Positions 41,886 to 50,639 of a DNA stretch of 50,771 nt are shown here, in pieces. Below the pieces are notes generated by a model. That model was not told the DNA's origin, ran no database searches, and worked only from the letters and a program-made list of their open reading frames with translations. Source of the stretch: a virus; IMG/VR virus record IMGVR_UViG_3300036832_001337, positions 1 to 50,771 of that record. One strand, 5' to 3'. How positions within the stretch are numbered: position 1 is the stretch's first letter; every line of letters begins with the position of its first letter. Made by a program: the position numbers and the translations under genes.

Positions 41886-42647
41886 CTAGAACGGTGGCAT
41901 AGACGACGCACGCCCGTAAGCATTCTCAAAGGTCTCGAGTACCTCGTTAAATGTTACGTCCTTTAGCCTCATATTGACGGTTCTTGTCCCGTCACTAATC
42001 CTTATTTCAACAAAATCGACACTACTACTACCGGTTCTATTTAACCTTTCCCGTGCCTTTTGCCTTGATTCTTCGTCATTACTTGGATCATCAAAACCCC
42101 GCACCCGCCGTGGCCTCGGTGTATCCCCGTTATTAAGATCATCCGGGCTTCTACCGACTTTAACCCGAGGGTTAAAGTCGAAGTCAAGAAAAAAAGTTCT
42201 GCCGGTAGCCTTGTCGGTAACTATTCTGTCTTTATTGGCTATAACCTTTTTTCTTATGTTCTCTAGTGTTTCTGTCTTACCCCCGGCAAGTATTTGTCGG
42301 TCTGTCGGATAATCCTCAAACTTCCAGTCAAAGTCCTCGTCAATCAAAAATACCCTTATCTGTCTAGTAGATACCCCGTTGTTATCATTATCTCGCCACT
42401 TCGCCTTTCCTTCCTGCTCATATTGGTAGTAGGCTTCAACACCGTCAAACCACATGATAAAGTTTTGTGGTTGTCCTACTTCACGCGCCTCCGGCTTTTG
42501 CAGACCGATTAGTATTGTACGCCTGTTCTCGTGCATAAACACGATCTTGTTGTAGTCACCGAAACCGTTATCGTAAAGCCACCTTAGTTCTACCCGGAAG
42601 TACTCGTTGCGCAGCATATAAGCCGTAATGGGGTTGTAGCTGGGCAT
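41886..42647 (-). CDS. Unknown early-region protein
   Basis: A 253-residue protein from ATG 42647 (GGAG 7-8 bases upstream; two earlier in-frame starts are less likely). The N-terminal 150 residues are alpha/beta (KIVFMHENRRTILIGLQKPE, QNFIMWFDGVEAYYQYE, TRQIRVFLIDEDFDWKF); about 180-215 is charged and disordered; the end (IRISDGTRTVNMRLKDVTFN) is beta. No family recognised. Confidence 0.65.
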   Translation of the reverse strand: MPSYNPITAYMLRNEYFRVELRWLYDNGFGDYNKIVFMHENRRTILIGLQKPEAREVGQPQNFIMWFDGVEAYYQYEQEGKAKWRDNDNNGVSTRQIRVFLIDEDFDWKFEDYPTDRQILAGGKTETLENIRKKVIANKDRIVTDKATGRTFFLDFDFNPRVKVGRSPDDLNNGDTPRPRRVRGFDDPSNDEESRQKARERLNRTGSSSVDFVEIRISDGTRTVNMRLKDVTFNEVLETFENAYGRASSMPPF

Positions 42648-42683
42648 GGTCATAGCTCCTGGATCATTGGTCAATGGTCAACG

Positions 42684-43535
42684 TCAAGGTGCTTTGATTG
42701 CCTGGTCTAACACTAAACCTGTTTGAAGCAGTGACAGTGCTGTAGACATTAAATATAGATGACGGTCCTTATCGGTTACCTTTGCTGAAGTTTGCAGTAT
42801 CACAGCCGCAGCCGCGAGGCGCGGGTACTTGCGGTTATCTTGCTCAACCAACGGTAAACCGGTATCACGACAAAACCCGCGATACTGCTCTAAACTTGCC
42901 CTTTCTATCCTTAGCTTGTGCTCTATCAGCCATGTCGCAAAATCAAACTCTTGGCCCCAAAACCCTACTTGTTCGGCTTTGATATTGGCTTGTATTTGCT
43001 TGGTCAAAGATAAAGCTTCACTGTCACCTAGAAACGGCCAGATATCGGCATAAAGAAAATCTACATGGTGATCAGGTTTGTATTCTAATGCATCCTTGAT
43101 GACTAACTCAAACTTATTCCTACCCTTCCACTGTAATCGATCAATAGCCCTGTCAAATAACCTGACTAAGTCTCGGTCTTTCTCGACAACAATAACCCGC
43201 TCGACTTCCGGCCTTCGGATTATATTGTATACATAAAAACCCATACCTAGGCCGGCAACAACAACGGTGCCTTTTGCCGCCGCGATATGCGGCATATGGC
43301 TTTCTGATTCCATCGGTGTGAGTGACATCCATTTCACCCACTCATCTTTTGCCTTCTTTTCAAATATCCACCCTTTAGGTGCAAAGTTATGCGGTCGGAA
43401 GTAACCTAGTACCTTTTCAGCATCAGGTGTCGGCTTACACCGCCACGGTCCTACACTCATCATACGATAAGTCGGGATAAACGGCTCCGGCCACGGTAGT
43501 TCATAATTGGGGAACAAAAACTTACCCTTATTCAT
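42684..43535 (-). CDS. SAM-dependent methyltransferase-like protein
   Basis: A 283-residue protein with a Rossmann class I core: VVVAGLGMGFYVYNI (motif I about 91-105), RVIVVEKDRDLVRLF (acidic residue E118 after strand 2), FELVIKDALEYKP and VDFLYADIWPFLGD. The arrangement recalls spermidine synthase-type folds. Substrate unknown. It overlaps the HTH gene by 4 bases. Confidence 0.72.
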   Translation of the reverse strand: MNKGKFLFPNYELPWPEPFIPTYRMMSVGPWRCKPTPDAEKVLGYFRPHNFAPKGWIFEKKAKDEWVKWMSLTPMESESHMPHIAAAKGTVVVAGLGMGFYVYNIIRRPEVERVIVVEKDRDLVRLFDRAIDRLQWKGRNKFELVIKDALEYKPDHHVDFLYADIWPFLGDSEALSLTKQIQANIKAEQVGFWGQEFDFATWLIEHKLRIERASLEQYRGFCRDTGLPLVEQDNRKYPRLAAAAVILQTSAKVTDKDRHLYLMSTALSLLQTGLVLDQAIKAP

Positions 43536-43837
43536 CTTATCTTAGTCCATTTCCTTTCGTAACCGATAGCAAAGGCCACCCAGTTCAGTGTCATGTTTTG
43601 CGGTCGCCTTGTCTTACCGTTCAACCAGTTATAAATCGTACTATTACCGATGCTATACACCCCCCTAGATACCCTATACACTTCGCGACAGATCTCCATT
43701 ACATCCATTTCACTGTCATGGATCAAACTACACAACTCAACCATCTGGGGATCGCGGTCCCTAAAACGATAACCGCGATCCCGGTTTAGAAATACCAGGT
43801 TGTGTGCCTTAGTCTTCGGTCTTGTTTTAGCCATCAT
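43532..43837 (-). CDS. HTH DNA-binding protein
   Basis: About 101 residues from ATG 43837 (starts at 43834 and 43849 are possible). Central part: DVMEICREVYRVSRGVYSIG then NSTIYNWLNGKTRRPQNMTL, a helix-turn-helix of XRE/Cro kind with the recognition helix in NSTIYNWLNG. Probably a transcriptional regulator of the early region. Overlaps the end of the reductase gene. Confidence 0.72.
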   Translation of the reverse strand: MMAKTRPKTKAHNLVFLNRDRGYRFRDRDPQMVELCSLIHDSEMDVMEICREVYRVSRGVYSIGNSTIYNWLNGKTRRPQNMTLNWVAFAIGYERKWTKIR

Positions 43838-46253
43838 GTATATTCTCATCTATGGCACAAAAGCCGGTTTCACAGTTGAGCGAAGCCTCATCATATTCTT
43901 CCCGCTCATTAACAGATATACGGCGGGTGTATTCCAAATACTCCTGCCTTGTCAGCGGGTATTCTGGGACCCAACCGTAATTCTCCACAAGCTCTTGTGT
44001 TTCCGCAAGTATTTCATCATCGTCTGAACAAGTGGCAAAGGTGCAACAACGGATATGCGGCTGGTGCTCGGCAATAACCCGCATAAACTCATCATACGAA
44101 ATCTTGCGCGGGTTGTACTTGAGTGTATAAGACACCTGCGCGCCGTATTCTTCACCCAGCCAGAAATGCTCAAGCAAACGCAACCATCGATAATGCTGCT
44201 CTACCGACACATTGTTGGCGGTTGTTGCGATATACCCGGCATCCTCTAACTTTTTGACATACGGCATACAGGTCGGAAAGCCGACAATCACGTAGCCAGG
44301 GTACTTAAACGAGATATCTGTCACCGGGTAACCGCGCCGATGGTATTCTTCCACCTTCGGGTTAGATACTGTCTCCCGTATTAAACCGGGAATCAGATTA
44401 CCTAGGTGGTTTCTAATATTGGTCGGCCTGCTAACAACCACTTCCTTCGGGAATTGGATGTACCGCATATAATACCTGCGGCTAGGGAGGTTTGCACTCT
44501 CGGTCGCCTGAAACACTTTTGCGACTGTTCCGCCCGGTTTTAGCAACATCATCGTATCCGGTACTTCCGCTTCCAATGATACCGCTTCAGCAATCGCACC
44601 GGCTTGTGCCGCGCCCGATATGGCACCGAACTCACGCCACGCATGGACTACATCTAGCTGCCTGTTTACCGGTTCAACACCGTTAAACACACAATCATAT
44701 ACTGAAATAAGGTCGTGAAACTGTAGTCTAAAGTGGTTCCAGAAGAACTCAAATATACCGATAGCGGATACACCGATTCTATTGGATCTGTGCCGCTCCG
44801 CTTGGCACATTGCGCGCATTAGTGTCGATACGCGGACTAGTGACCGCGCCATGAGTTCAGCCGCCCGCCTTGCATCGGCTAGTGTTCTGGCTCGTGACAG
44901 ACCTACATCACCGACTAAACAGTCATCACCCATTGAGTTTAAGCACGCTTCAAAGCAAGGGTTGGGAATACAGATATACGGTCCGTTTCGTATACCGGAC
45001 AATACTTTATCAATCAAATCGTATGTGCGCTCATGTATCTTTAGACCACTTGCCGTAAGGCTTAAATAGTTGTCAGCGGTGATATACTGGAGTCCTGCAC
45101 GGGTTTGCTTCATGTTGTGAACATTGGCAAAACCGGGCTCGCCGGTATTGTCATAATACGCAGCAGCGGTCGCCGCTTGATACACCCGGTGTGCATGGGT
45201 TCGCGGGTCTTTTCTTTGCTCCCAGAACTCACCGTCGACAAGTATTGAGTTATTCGCCATCCGTAAGTGGCCACCGCGCTTTACTTCAATAAAATCAAAG
45301 ATATTCTTATCCTTCCAATACATAACCGCAGCACGGGCATTGCGCCTTACACCACCAATAGAAACACAAGTCGATGCATAGTCGTCGATATACATCGCCT
45401 GTTTCCACGGTGCCATAAATGCACCTTTGATAGTCCCGATCTTGAGTAACGCACGCATCAACGGTATAGGACCGCTGGCTGGTCTATTCTGATGACCGCG
45501 TATCGGCTGTCCGGCTTCACGGACACCGGACAAGTCAAAGATAAATAGCTTGTCTTTATGCTTCTCGTGATAGGCGGCGGTCTCTAGCGCGCACAGTATT
45601 TGCGCCCATCCTTCTCTTGAGTCATCTACTTTAAACCACCGCACCCATTCGGAAGTAGACGGATACTTGTGCTCGGCTTCACGCAATGACTCCATTGCGC
45701 CCTGAAACTCGACCATTGCCGACAAGTAATCAGGGTGTGCGCCCTTACTAACATCACCGCTGTCATCACTGCCGCCGTTTAACACCAAGCGGAAGTTCGG
45801 CATGTTGTCCCAATTCACCGGTCTAACATGCGAACTATAATCGCTTGATACACCTTTACCGCATAACGACTTCCATAGTGTCAGAAAGCTAAACGGTGAC
45901 GTGGCACAGTTACTAAACAGATCCAATATCTTATATCGTTGGTCAATATCGCCGTGCTGAAGGTGACGGCCCGAATATGCCATGACACCTTCGAGTGACA
46001 ACCGCATCGAGTCAATAAATTCTTTGTCCTTTTCGTCACAAGCATCTATTCCTATAACCCGCTCGGGGTCTATTAATGACCAATTACCGATAACGACTTG
46101 TCTTATCCTTTCTTCCCATGTCTCGTATCGATCACCTATCTTACGGGCGTATTTGTCCTCAAAGATACTCTTCGCCATACCATCAGGTACTTGAAATGTT
46201 TCATTGGTTTCGACACACTGCCCCAACAAGACCAATGATTCGGTATCGGCCAT
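43827..46253 (-). CDS. nrdJ: Ribonucleotide reductase, class II (adenosylcobalamin-dependent)
   Basis: An 808-residue single-chain reductase resembling the monomeric Lactobacillus RTPR. C116 (SNCATSPFS) and C445 or C437 are candidates for the redox pair; the thiyl cysteine is C433 with E435 in NPCFE; the C-terminal shuttle pair is C794/C799 (CETGFC). Conserved patches include CGKGVSSDYSSHVRPV, SGGVRRNARAA-like ASTCVSIGGVRRNAR, and GEPGFANVHN. It makes deoxynucleotides for replication, needs host vitamin B12 but not oxygen. The glycine usual after the catalytic cysteine (PCGE) is F434 here. Confidence 0.92.
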   Translation of the reverse strand: MADTESLVLLGQCVETNETFQVPDGMAKSIFEDKYARKIGDRYETWEERIRQVVIGNWSLIDPERVIGIDACDEKDKEFIDSMRLSLEGVMAYSGRHLQHGDIDQRYKILDLFSNCATSPFSFLTLWKSLCGKGVSSDYSSHVRPVNWDNMPNFRLVLNGGSDDSGDVSKGAHPDYLSAMVEFQGAMESLREAEHKYPSTSEWVRWFKVDDSREGWAQILCALETAAYHEKHKDKLFIFDLSGVREAGQPIRGHQNRPASGPIPLMRALLKIGTIKGAFMAPWKQAMYIDDYASTCVSIGGVRRNARAAVMYWKDKNIFDFIEVKRGGHLRMANNSILVDGEFWEQRKDPRTHAHRVYQAATAAAYYDNTGEPGFANVHNMKQTRAGLQYITADNYLSLTASGLKIHERTYDLIDKVLSGIRNGPYICIPNPCFEACLNSMGDDCLVGDVGLSRARTLADARRAAELMARSLVRVSTLMRAMCQAERHRSNRIGVSAIGIFEFFWNHFRLQFHDLISVYDCVFNGVEPVNRQLDVVHAWREFGAISGAAQAGAIAEAVSLEAEVPDTMMLLKPGGTVAKVFQATESANLPSRRYYMRYIQFPKEVVVSRPTNIRNHLGNLIPGLIRETVSNPKVEEYHRRGYPVTDISFKYPGYVIVGFPTCMPYVKKLEDAGYIATTANNVSVEQHYRWLRLLEHFWLGEEYGAQVSYTLKYNPRKISYDEFMRVIAEHQPHIRCCTFATCSDDDEILAETQELVENYGWVPEYPLTRQEYLEYTRRISVNEREEYDEASLNCETGFCAIDENIHDG

Positions 46254-46280
46254 CTTTACTTCCCCCGGTTTTAAAAGGAC

Positions 46281-46685
46281 TTAATGGATCATTTTTACTT
46301 TTGTGATTTTTTCCATATCTTCGATAGGCGGTCGGTGACTCGGCCACACAAAAAGCATTGCCTTTGCAAGTTCCGGTACACTGACCTCTTTATTTGCATT
46401 GGCTAGATCACGGAGCAAAAACAGGATCTTTGACTGTATTTCTTCGTCGGTTAGATCGCGACGGTAGAACACTATGACTTGTGATGTCGGAAGGATAAGC
46501 GGTGCAACAGGCGGGAAATCGAGATCATATAGTTTCTTGAACTCATCGACTACATGGTAGTAGGCATCTTCTATCTTCTTTAGAACAGTCTTATTAAAAG
46601 GGTAGCCGTGATACTTGGCGACATAGCGATGGAATTGCGCTAGCGCATTGACTACCCTGGGGTCTTGTGGGTCTACTTCAGTCAT
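46281..46685 (-). CDS. Unknown early-region protein
   Basis: A 134-residue protein, mainly helical at the start (VVNALAQFHRYVAKYHGYPF, LKKIEDAYYHVVDEFKKLY) and with a C-terminal SVPELAKAMLFVW segment. ATGA-coupled to the PD-(D/E)XK gene. No family recognised. Confidence 0.65.
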   Translation of the reverse strand: MTEVDPQDPRVVNALAQFHRYVAKYHGYPFNKTVLKKIEDAYYHVVDEFKKLYDLDFPPVAPLILPTSQVIVFYRRDLTDEEIQSKILFLLRDLANANKEVSVPELAKAMLFVWPSHRPPIEDMEKITKVKMIH

Positions 46686-47299
46686 AAAAGCCTAACACGT
46701 TTTGGCTTCATTGTTTCTATATATACGTCCGATTCAGGGACTTGTGCTTCCCGCAGGAATACATCAAACAAGACAATTACCATACCTTGTCGCGGAAGAA
46801 TTGCCGCCGTATGAACAGGTTCAAGCTTAAATACACCCATTGCCTCAGGTGTCATAATACAAAAGGCGGGGACATTGTTTTGTTTTGCAATGAGTAAAGG
46901 TTGCTTACCGTAAATTATTGACTTGTTTTTCAACTCAACCCAAAAATCAAACAACAGCCCGCTTTCTTTTATAATTGCACTCATCAGGTGTAAGTTCTGG
47001 TAGAATTTTGCCTCAATGATAAAATGGTCCAGTAACCGTTCACCGAGGGATGCAATACTGGATATATCACCGGCTTGTGCCTTAAGTTTTTGTTCTTTAT
47101 TGGCCAGTGTAATAGTCGCCCGTCCGCCGCTCATTGCTGAACGCCAAAACACATCAGACCGCTTACCGTTAGATATCCACTGTGATAGTAAATGGCATAT
47201 CTGCCGTTCCCAATTACCTCCCTTACCTTTTGAGTTAAACCGCTTAGTGACAATCGATGTTGGTGCCTTAACTACCGGTGCGTCTAGTTTAGCCCTCAT
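46682..47299 (-). CDS. PD-(D/E)XK nuclease-like protein
   Basis: A 205-residue protein with the pattern of a Holliday-junction resolvase-like nuclease: E31 (GGNWERQICHLL), D78 (AGDIS), and E96-x-K98 (IIEAKFY). A conserved-looking SGGRAT lies between. The rest (QPLLIAKQNNVPAFCIM) continues the fold. It is coupled to the Rad50-like gene, suggesting joint work in recombination or DNA end processing. Confidence 0.72.
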   Translation of the reverse strand: MRAKLDAPVVKAPTSIVTKRFNSKGKGGNWERQICHLLSQWISNGKRSDVFWRSAMSGGRATITLANKEQKLKAQAGDISSIASLGERLLDHFIIEAKFYQNLHLMSAIIKESGLLFDFWVELKNKSIIYGKQPLLIAKQNNVPAFCIMTPEAMGVFKLEPVHTAAILPRQGMVIVLFDVFLREAQVPESDVYIETMKPKRVRLL

Positions 47300-49176
47300 A
47301 ACCTTATTCGCTCCCTTTTACCGATAAACCCGGTAATCTCTGTATCGACAGTAATCCCGTTTTCAGCGGTCTTTGTGACTGTCACAACCCCGTCAAAGGC
47401 ACCCCGGTCTAAGCTATGATGGTCAATCAAGAATATCCGCCTGTTGAGCTCTTTTGCCCGGTTTGACAAACAAGCCAACAAATCGTCAATACCTTCCGGT
47501 GACAGATGGGTTGTCGGCTCGTCTAATACTTCAAAATCAGTATCAACCCCGGATCTTGCAAGCAATACTTCGGCTAGCCCGAAAGTAGTCGCTAGTTGCC
47601 AGCGTTGTGACTCACCGCCTGAATAGCTTTCCCAAGCTATAGCATTCTTTTGTTGCGGCGGATACAGAAATACTGAAAAACTATGGGATATTTTACCGCT
47701 TTTTAGTTCGCGGTCAGTAGCAAAACCTATCTCCCAACCGTCTAACCCTAGTTCTTCCGCATGGTGATTTGTTGCCATCTCAAGTTCAGCTAGGGTACTG
47801 TCAATCTGTTCTAACCGTATTTCCTTAAAACCCTTGTTCCAGAACTTAAAGATCTCAAGTTCAATATTTAACATATCCAGTATTTCTTTATTCTCCTTTA
47901 CTTCAGCATCGACCGCATCAATACGCTTTGCTAGCCGGTTACACTCATCGGTGTACGGGTTCTTTTCTTCGTTGATCTGTTGTATTTCCGCATTTACCCG
48001 GTGAAGGTCGCGAAGGTTATGTTGGTTTCTTTCCGCTTGTACCGCAACGATTTGCTGTAACCTGTCAAACTCAGTCAAGCTTTCTTGTAATTGTCCTATT
48101 TCCTCTTCAATCTTATCTAATTCAGCTCTGATCGTCTTCTGTGCCTCTATTGTCTCATCTATTTCCTTATGTTTTTCATCAATCTTAGTCAACAACTCCT
48201 GTTTCTTTTCTTCTATATGCTCAGGTGTAACCTCCTGTCCGCACTCCGGACAAATAGTCGATGTATAGTAGGGTTTTATTTGGTTTTCTAGCCGCGCAAG
48301 CAGTGTTTTACTTGTATTGTAACTTGATTCCCATCTACCAATATTACGGGATACAGTTGCGTTTTCCTTTAATAACACATTTAGCCGGAGCTTGTTTTCT
48401 ACGCCTTCTGCGGTGCCGAAAGCATTTCGGGCTAGCCCTAACGCCTTTTCGCTTTCCCCCGCCTGTAGCGCCGCCTCCGCACGCCTCTGTGCCGCTTCGG
48501 CTAGCCTTTCCTTTCGCCTTGCCTGAAACCCGGCTTCATTGTCACCGGCTACCCGTAATTGTTCAGTCGCCTCAAGTAAATAGGCTTCACCGCTGGATAC
48601 TTTGAGCTTTGCGGTAATAATCGCCTTTTCATTCTCTAAGGCTTCTTTACTTGCCCGGTCTGAAGCATCAACCCATTTGTCGAGGTCTAAAGTCTCGGAA
48701 AAGATTCTTGATTGTGCTTCGGGCCGCAATGACAAAAACATTTCACCAAATTGATCGATAATAATCGACCGCCTTAATGCAGCATCAGCTAACGGTAGCA
48801 AGTCATCGATTGCCTGCTGTTCTACCTTTTGCTCGTCAAGTATAGCATTATTCGGGTTTCTTGTCCGCTCGACTACATGCACTTCGTCATCGAGTGCAAA
48901 GGTAATAATCACCCGTGTTAACCGGCGTTCATTAAACCAGTTCTCTACCAATTCACCGGGCCTCTGTGACCTGGCTATCTTGCCGGTTAACGCCCAATAG
49001 AATGCATCAACTAAAATACTTGACTTACCCGCACCGTTAGATCCGAGTCGCGGTTCCGCTTCGTTTATACCCTGGACAAAGTACAACCCCGGTGTAACAG
49101 CGGTAAAGTCAAGCGATAGAACAGTCTTGATTGCGCGGAAGTTCTCGATGTATATGTGTCGCAGTGAAAACTTCAT
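47296..49176 (-). CDS. Rad50/SbcC-like ATPase (recombination nuclease subunit)
   Basis: A 626-residue SMC-like ATPase. Walker A GSNGAGKS (45-52), a long coiled coil (about 165-450) broken by a zinc hook CPEC (309-312), signature SGGESQR (519-525), Walker B FEVLDEP (548-554) and a D-loop/His switch near 583-587. In phages (T4 gp46) it works with an Mre11-like nuclease (gp47) on DNA ends; no Mre11-like gene is in this window. The ATG overlaps the upstream TAA. Confidence 0.93.
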   Translation of the reverse strand: MKFSLRHIYIENFRAIKTVLSLDFTAVTPGLYFVQGINEAEPRLGSNGAGKSSILVDAFYWALTGKIARSQRPGELVENWFNERRLTRVIITFALDDEVHVVERTRNPNNAILDEQKVEQQAIDDLLPLADAALRRSIIIDQFGEMFLSLRPEAQSRIFSETLDLDKWVDASDRASKEALENEKAIITAKLKVSSGEAYLLEATEQLRVAGDNEAGFQARRKERLAEAAQRRAEAALQAGESEKALGLARNAFGTAEGVENKLRLNVLLKENATVSRNIGRWESSYNTSKTLLARLENQIKPYYTSTICPECGQEVTPEHIEEKKQELLTKIDEKHKEIDETIEAQKTIRAELDKIEEEIGQLQESLTEFDRLQQIVAVQAERNQHNLRDLHRVNAEIQQINEEKNPYTDECNRLAKRIDAVDAEVKENKEILDMLNIELEIFKFWNKGFKEIRLEQIDSTLAELEMATNHHAEELGLDGWEIGFATDRELKSGKISHSFSVFLYPPQQKNAIAWESYSGGESQRWQLATTFGLAEVLLARSGVDTDFEVLDEPTTHLSPEGIDDLLACLSNRAKELNRRIFLIDHHSLDRGAFDGVVTVTKTAENGITVDTEITGFIGKRERIRL

Positions 49177-49331
49177 TATACAATTCCGTACTTTGATTTT
49201 AACTTAGCAACCTGAGAAGCACGATTAGCTTCCTCCCGATGAAGCCTGTACCATTTTTCAATTTCAGGTACGGGCATATTATACTTTGTTCCAGGACCGT
49301 ATTCACGGATTAGGCTTGCTAGCTTACTCAC
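49176..49331 (-). CDS. Small unknown protein
   Basis: A 51-residue frame from GTG 49331 to TAA 49176, with GTGA overlap upstream and TAATG overlap with the Rad50-like gene. YGPGTKYNMPVPEIEKWYRL followed by a helix (HREEANRASQVAKLKSKY). Tight coupling supports it. Confidence 0.62.
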   Translation of the reverse strand: MSKLASLIREYGPGTKYNMPVPEIEKWYRLHREEANRASQVAKLKSKYGIV

Positions 49332-49498
49332 TTGTTGTCCTCTCGTATTCGCTTGCGCTCTTCTTGGCGAATGTCAGCAAACTCATTGGCAAGTATCTGT
49401 CTTGCCATTGTTTCAGCGATAGTACCTTTACCAAACCAAAAGCCGCATTGTACTTCGATAGTTTTGAGACACTCCTGTGCTCGCTCTAGGTCGGTCAT
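49328..49498 (-). CDS. Small unknown protein
   Basis: A 56-residue helical frame from ATG 49498 (ERAQECLKTIEVQCGFWFGK, MARQILANEFADIRQEERKR), close after the preceding stop and coupled to the next gene by GTGA. No family recognised. Confidence 0.65.
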   Translation of the reverse strand: MTDLERAQECLKTIEVQCGFWFGKGTIAETMARQILANEFADIRQEERKRIREDNK

Positions 49499-49500
49499 TT

Positions 49501-49761
49501 TCAATCACGCAGTCTCGGATCAATACTAACATTGGTATTTTTGCCGATTAGCTCGTGCATTTCACGAGCCATTGACTGCTCGGTTTCACCCGCAAATATC
49601 ATGATTTCAATATCACCGGTACAACCAAAGTCGGATGCTTTACATAAAATCGGCTGGCCCATCTTCAACCGGTTAAGGTTTTCATAGGATAAACCGATAA
49701 ACATAAACTCGATTTCTTTACCGCCTTTTTCTTTTTGGCCGCGTCCACCCATCTTAAGCAT
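49501..49761 (-). CDS. Small unknown protein
   Basis: An 86-residue protein with AAGGAG 7 bases before ATG 49761. After a Gly/Lys-rich start it reads IEFMFIGLSYENLNRLKMGQ, then DIEIMIFAGETEQSMAREM, a small alpha/beta fold. No family recognised. Confidence 0.68.
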   Translation of the reverse strand: MLKMGGRGQKEKGGKEIEFMFIGLSYENLNRLKMGQPILCKASDFGCTGDIEIMIFAGETEQSMAREMHELIGKNTNVSIDPRLRD

Positions 49762-49927
49762 TTGATGACTCCTTTACGAGTATCCACTTATGATGTTTGC
49801 CTTTGTTTAACAGCGGACAACCACCGTTAAGTGAACAATCCTCACCTTCACGGCGTTCCTCCGGACAGTATTTCCAACAGTATTCTTCGTCTTCAAGACG
49901 ACGTGACTCTTCTTCAGGGGTTTCCAT
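49754..49927 (-). CDS. Small cysteine-rich, probably zinc-binding protein
   Basis: A 57-residue frame from ATG 49927. Acidic start, then C17-x3-C21 and C31-x5-C37, probably a zinc site, and a His/Lys-rich end. It overlaps the next gene by 8 bases and contains its ribosome site. Function unknown. Confidence 0.62.
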   Translation of the reverse strand: METPEEESRRLEDEEYCWKYCPEERREGEDCSLNGGCPLLNKGKHHKWILVKESSNA

Positions 49928-49929
49928 TT

Positions 49930-50145
49930 CTACACCGGGAAAATCATAACTGCATCAACAGTTTGTAACGATTTAAGAGCACGTTCTAAGCTTCGGTAAC
50001 GGTGTCGGTTATGCGACCTTTGTGCTAACCACTGATGCGGCGGCGCATAAGCTATCCACATCAAATATACGTAAAAGTAGTCATCAGCCGGGGCATACCG
50101 AATAGCGAAAGTAGCACCGTACATCCATGCTCTATCGTTCCGCAT
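49930..50145 (-). CDS. Small unknown protein
   Basis: A 71-residue, aromatic-rich protein (WMYGATFAIRYAPADDYFYV, LMWIAYAPPHQWLAQRSHNR) that overlaps the stop of the upstream gene by one base. No family recognised. Confidence 0.62.
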   Translation of the reverse strand: MRNDRAWMYGATFAIRYAPADDYFYVYLMWIAYAPPHQWLAQRSHNRHRYRSLERALKSLQTVDAVMIFPV

Positions 50146-50459
50146 CAGTCCATTCGCGATACTTCAAACGACCCGTCCGGTTGAACAACAGCGACCCATG
50201 CACTGTCATAAAACCGAATAGTCTCATCGCGGAGTTTTGCTTCGGCAATCAACCGTAACGGCACATCTCTATCACCGTTATTAGCGGTGTATATAAGACT
50301 GTTTGCTTTCATTATAAAACCTGGTCTAGGTTTCCATCCGGCAACATAGCGTTTAGCAAACTGCTTTGCCGCTGTGTCTTCATCATCATCATGGATAAAA
50401 TACGGAATTAGACCAAGCATGTCGATGTGTGCTTGCGGGTCTTTTAACACCCATAACAT
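50145..50459 (-). CDS. Small unknown protein
   Basis: A 104-residue protein with a LWVLKDPQAHIDMLGLIPYF start, an acidic linker, a helix (AAKQFAKRYVAGWKPRPGFI) and a beta-rich C-terminal half ending AWVAVVQPDGSFEVSRMD. AGGGGTGAAG precedes the ATG. No family recognised. Confidence 0.65.
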   Translation of the reverse strand: MLWVLKDPQAHIDMLGLIPYFIHDDDEDTAAKQFAKRYVAGWKPRPGFIMKANSLIYTANNGDRDVPLRLIAEAKLRDETIRFYDSAWVAVVQPDGSFEVSRMD

Positions 50460-50471
50460 TACTTCACCCCT

Positions 50472-50639
50472 TTATTTAAGTGCTACGTGATTGATAAGAA
50501 CGTTGAGAGCACCGTTAACCTGACCCACTTGATACGACAATGAAATCGTATTCCCTAGAACAGCGACCACCAATACAGCAAGAATACCCACAGCCCATGT
50601 TAAAATCGTAAAGCGGTTACGGATTTCTGGATCAGTCAT
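50472..50639 (-). CDS. Small single-span membrane protein
   Basis: A 55-residue frame from ATG 50639 to TAA 50472. One long hydrophobic segment (about residues 10-31, including ILTWAVGILAVLVVAVLG) then a polar C-terminus. ATGA overlap with the upstream gene. Function unknown. Confidence 0.62.
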   Translation of the reverse strand: MTDPEIRNRFTILTWAVGILAVLVVAVLGNTISLSYQVGQVNGALNVLINHVALK

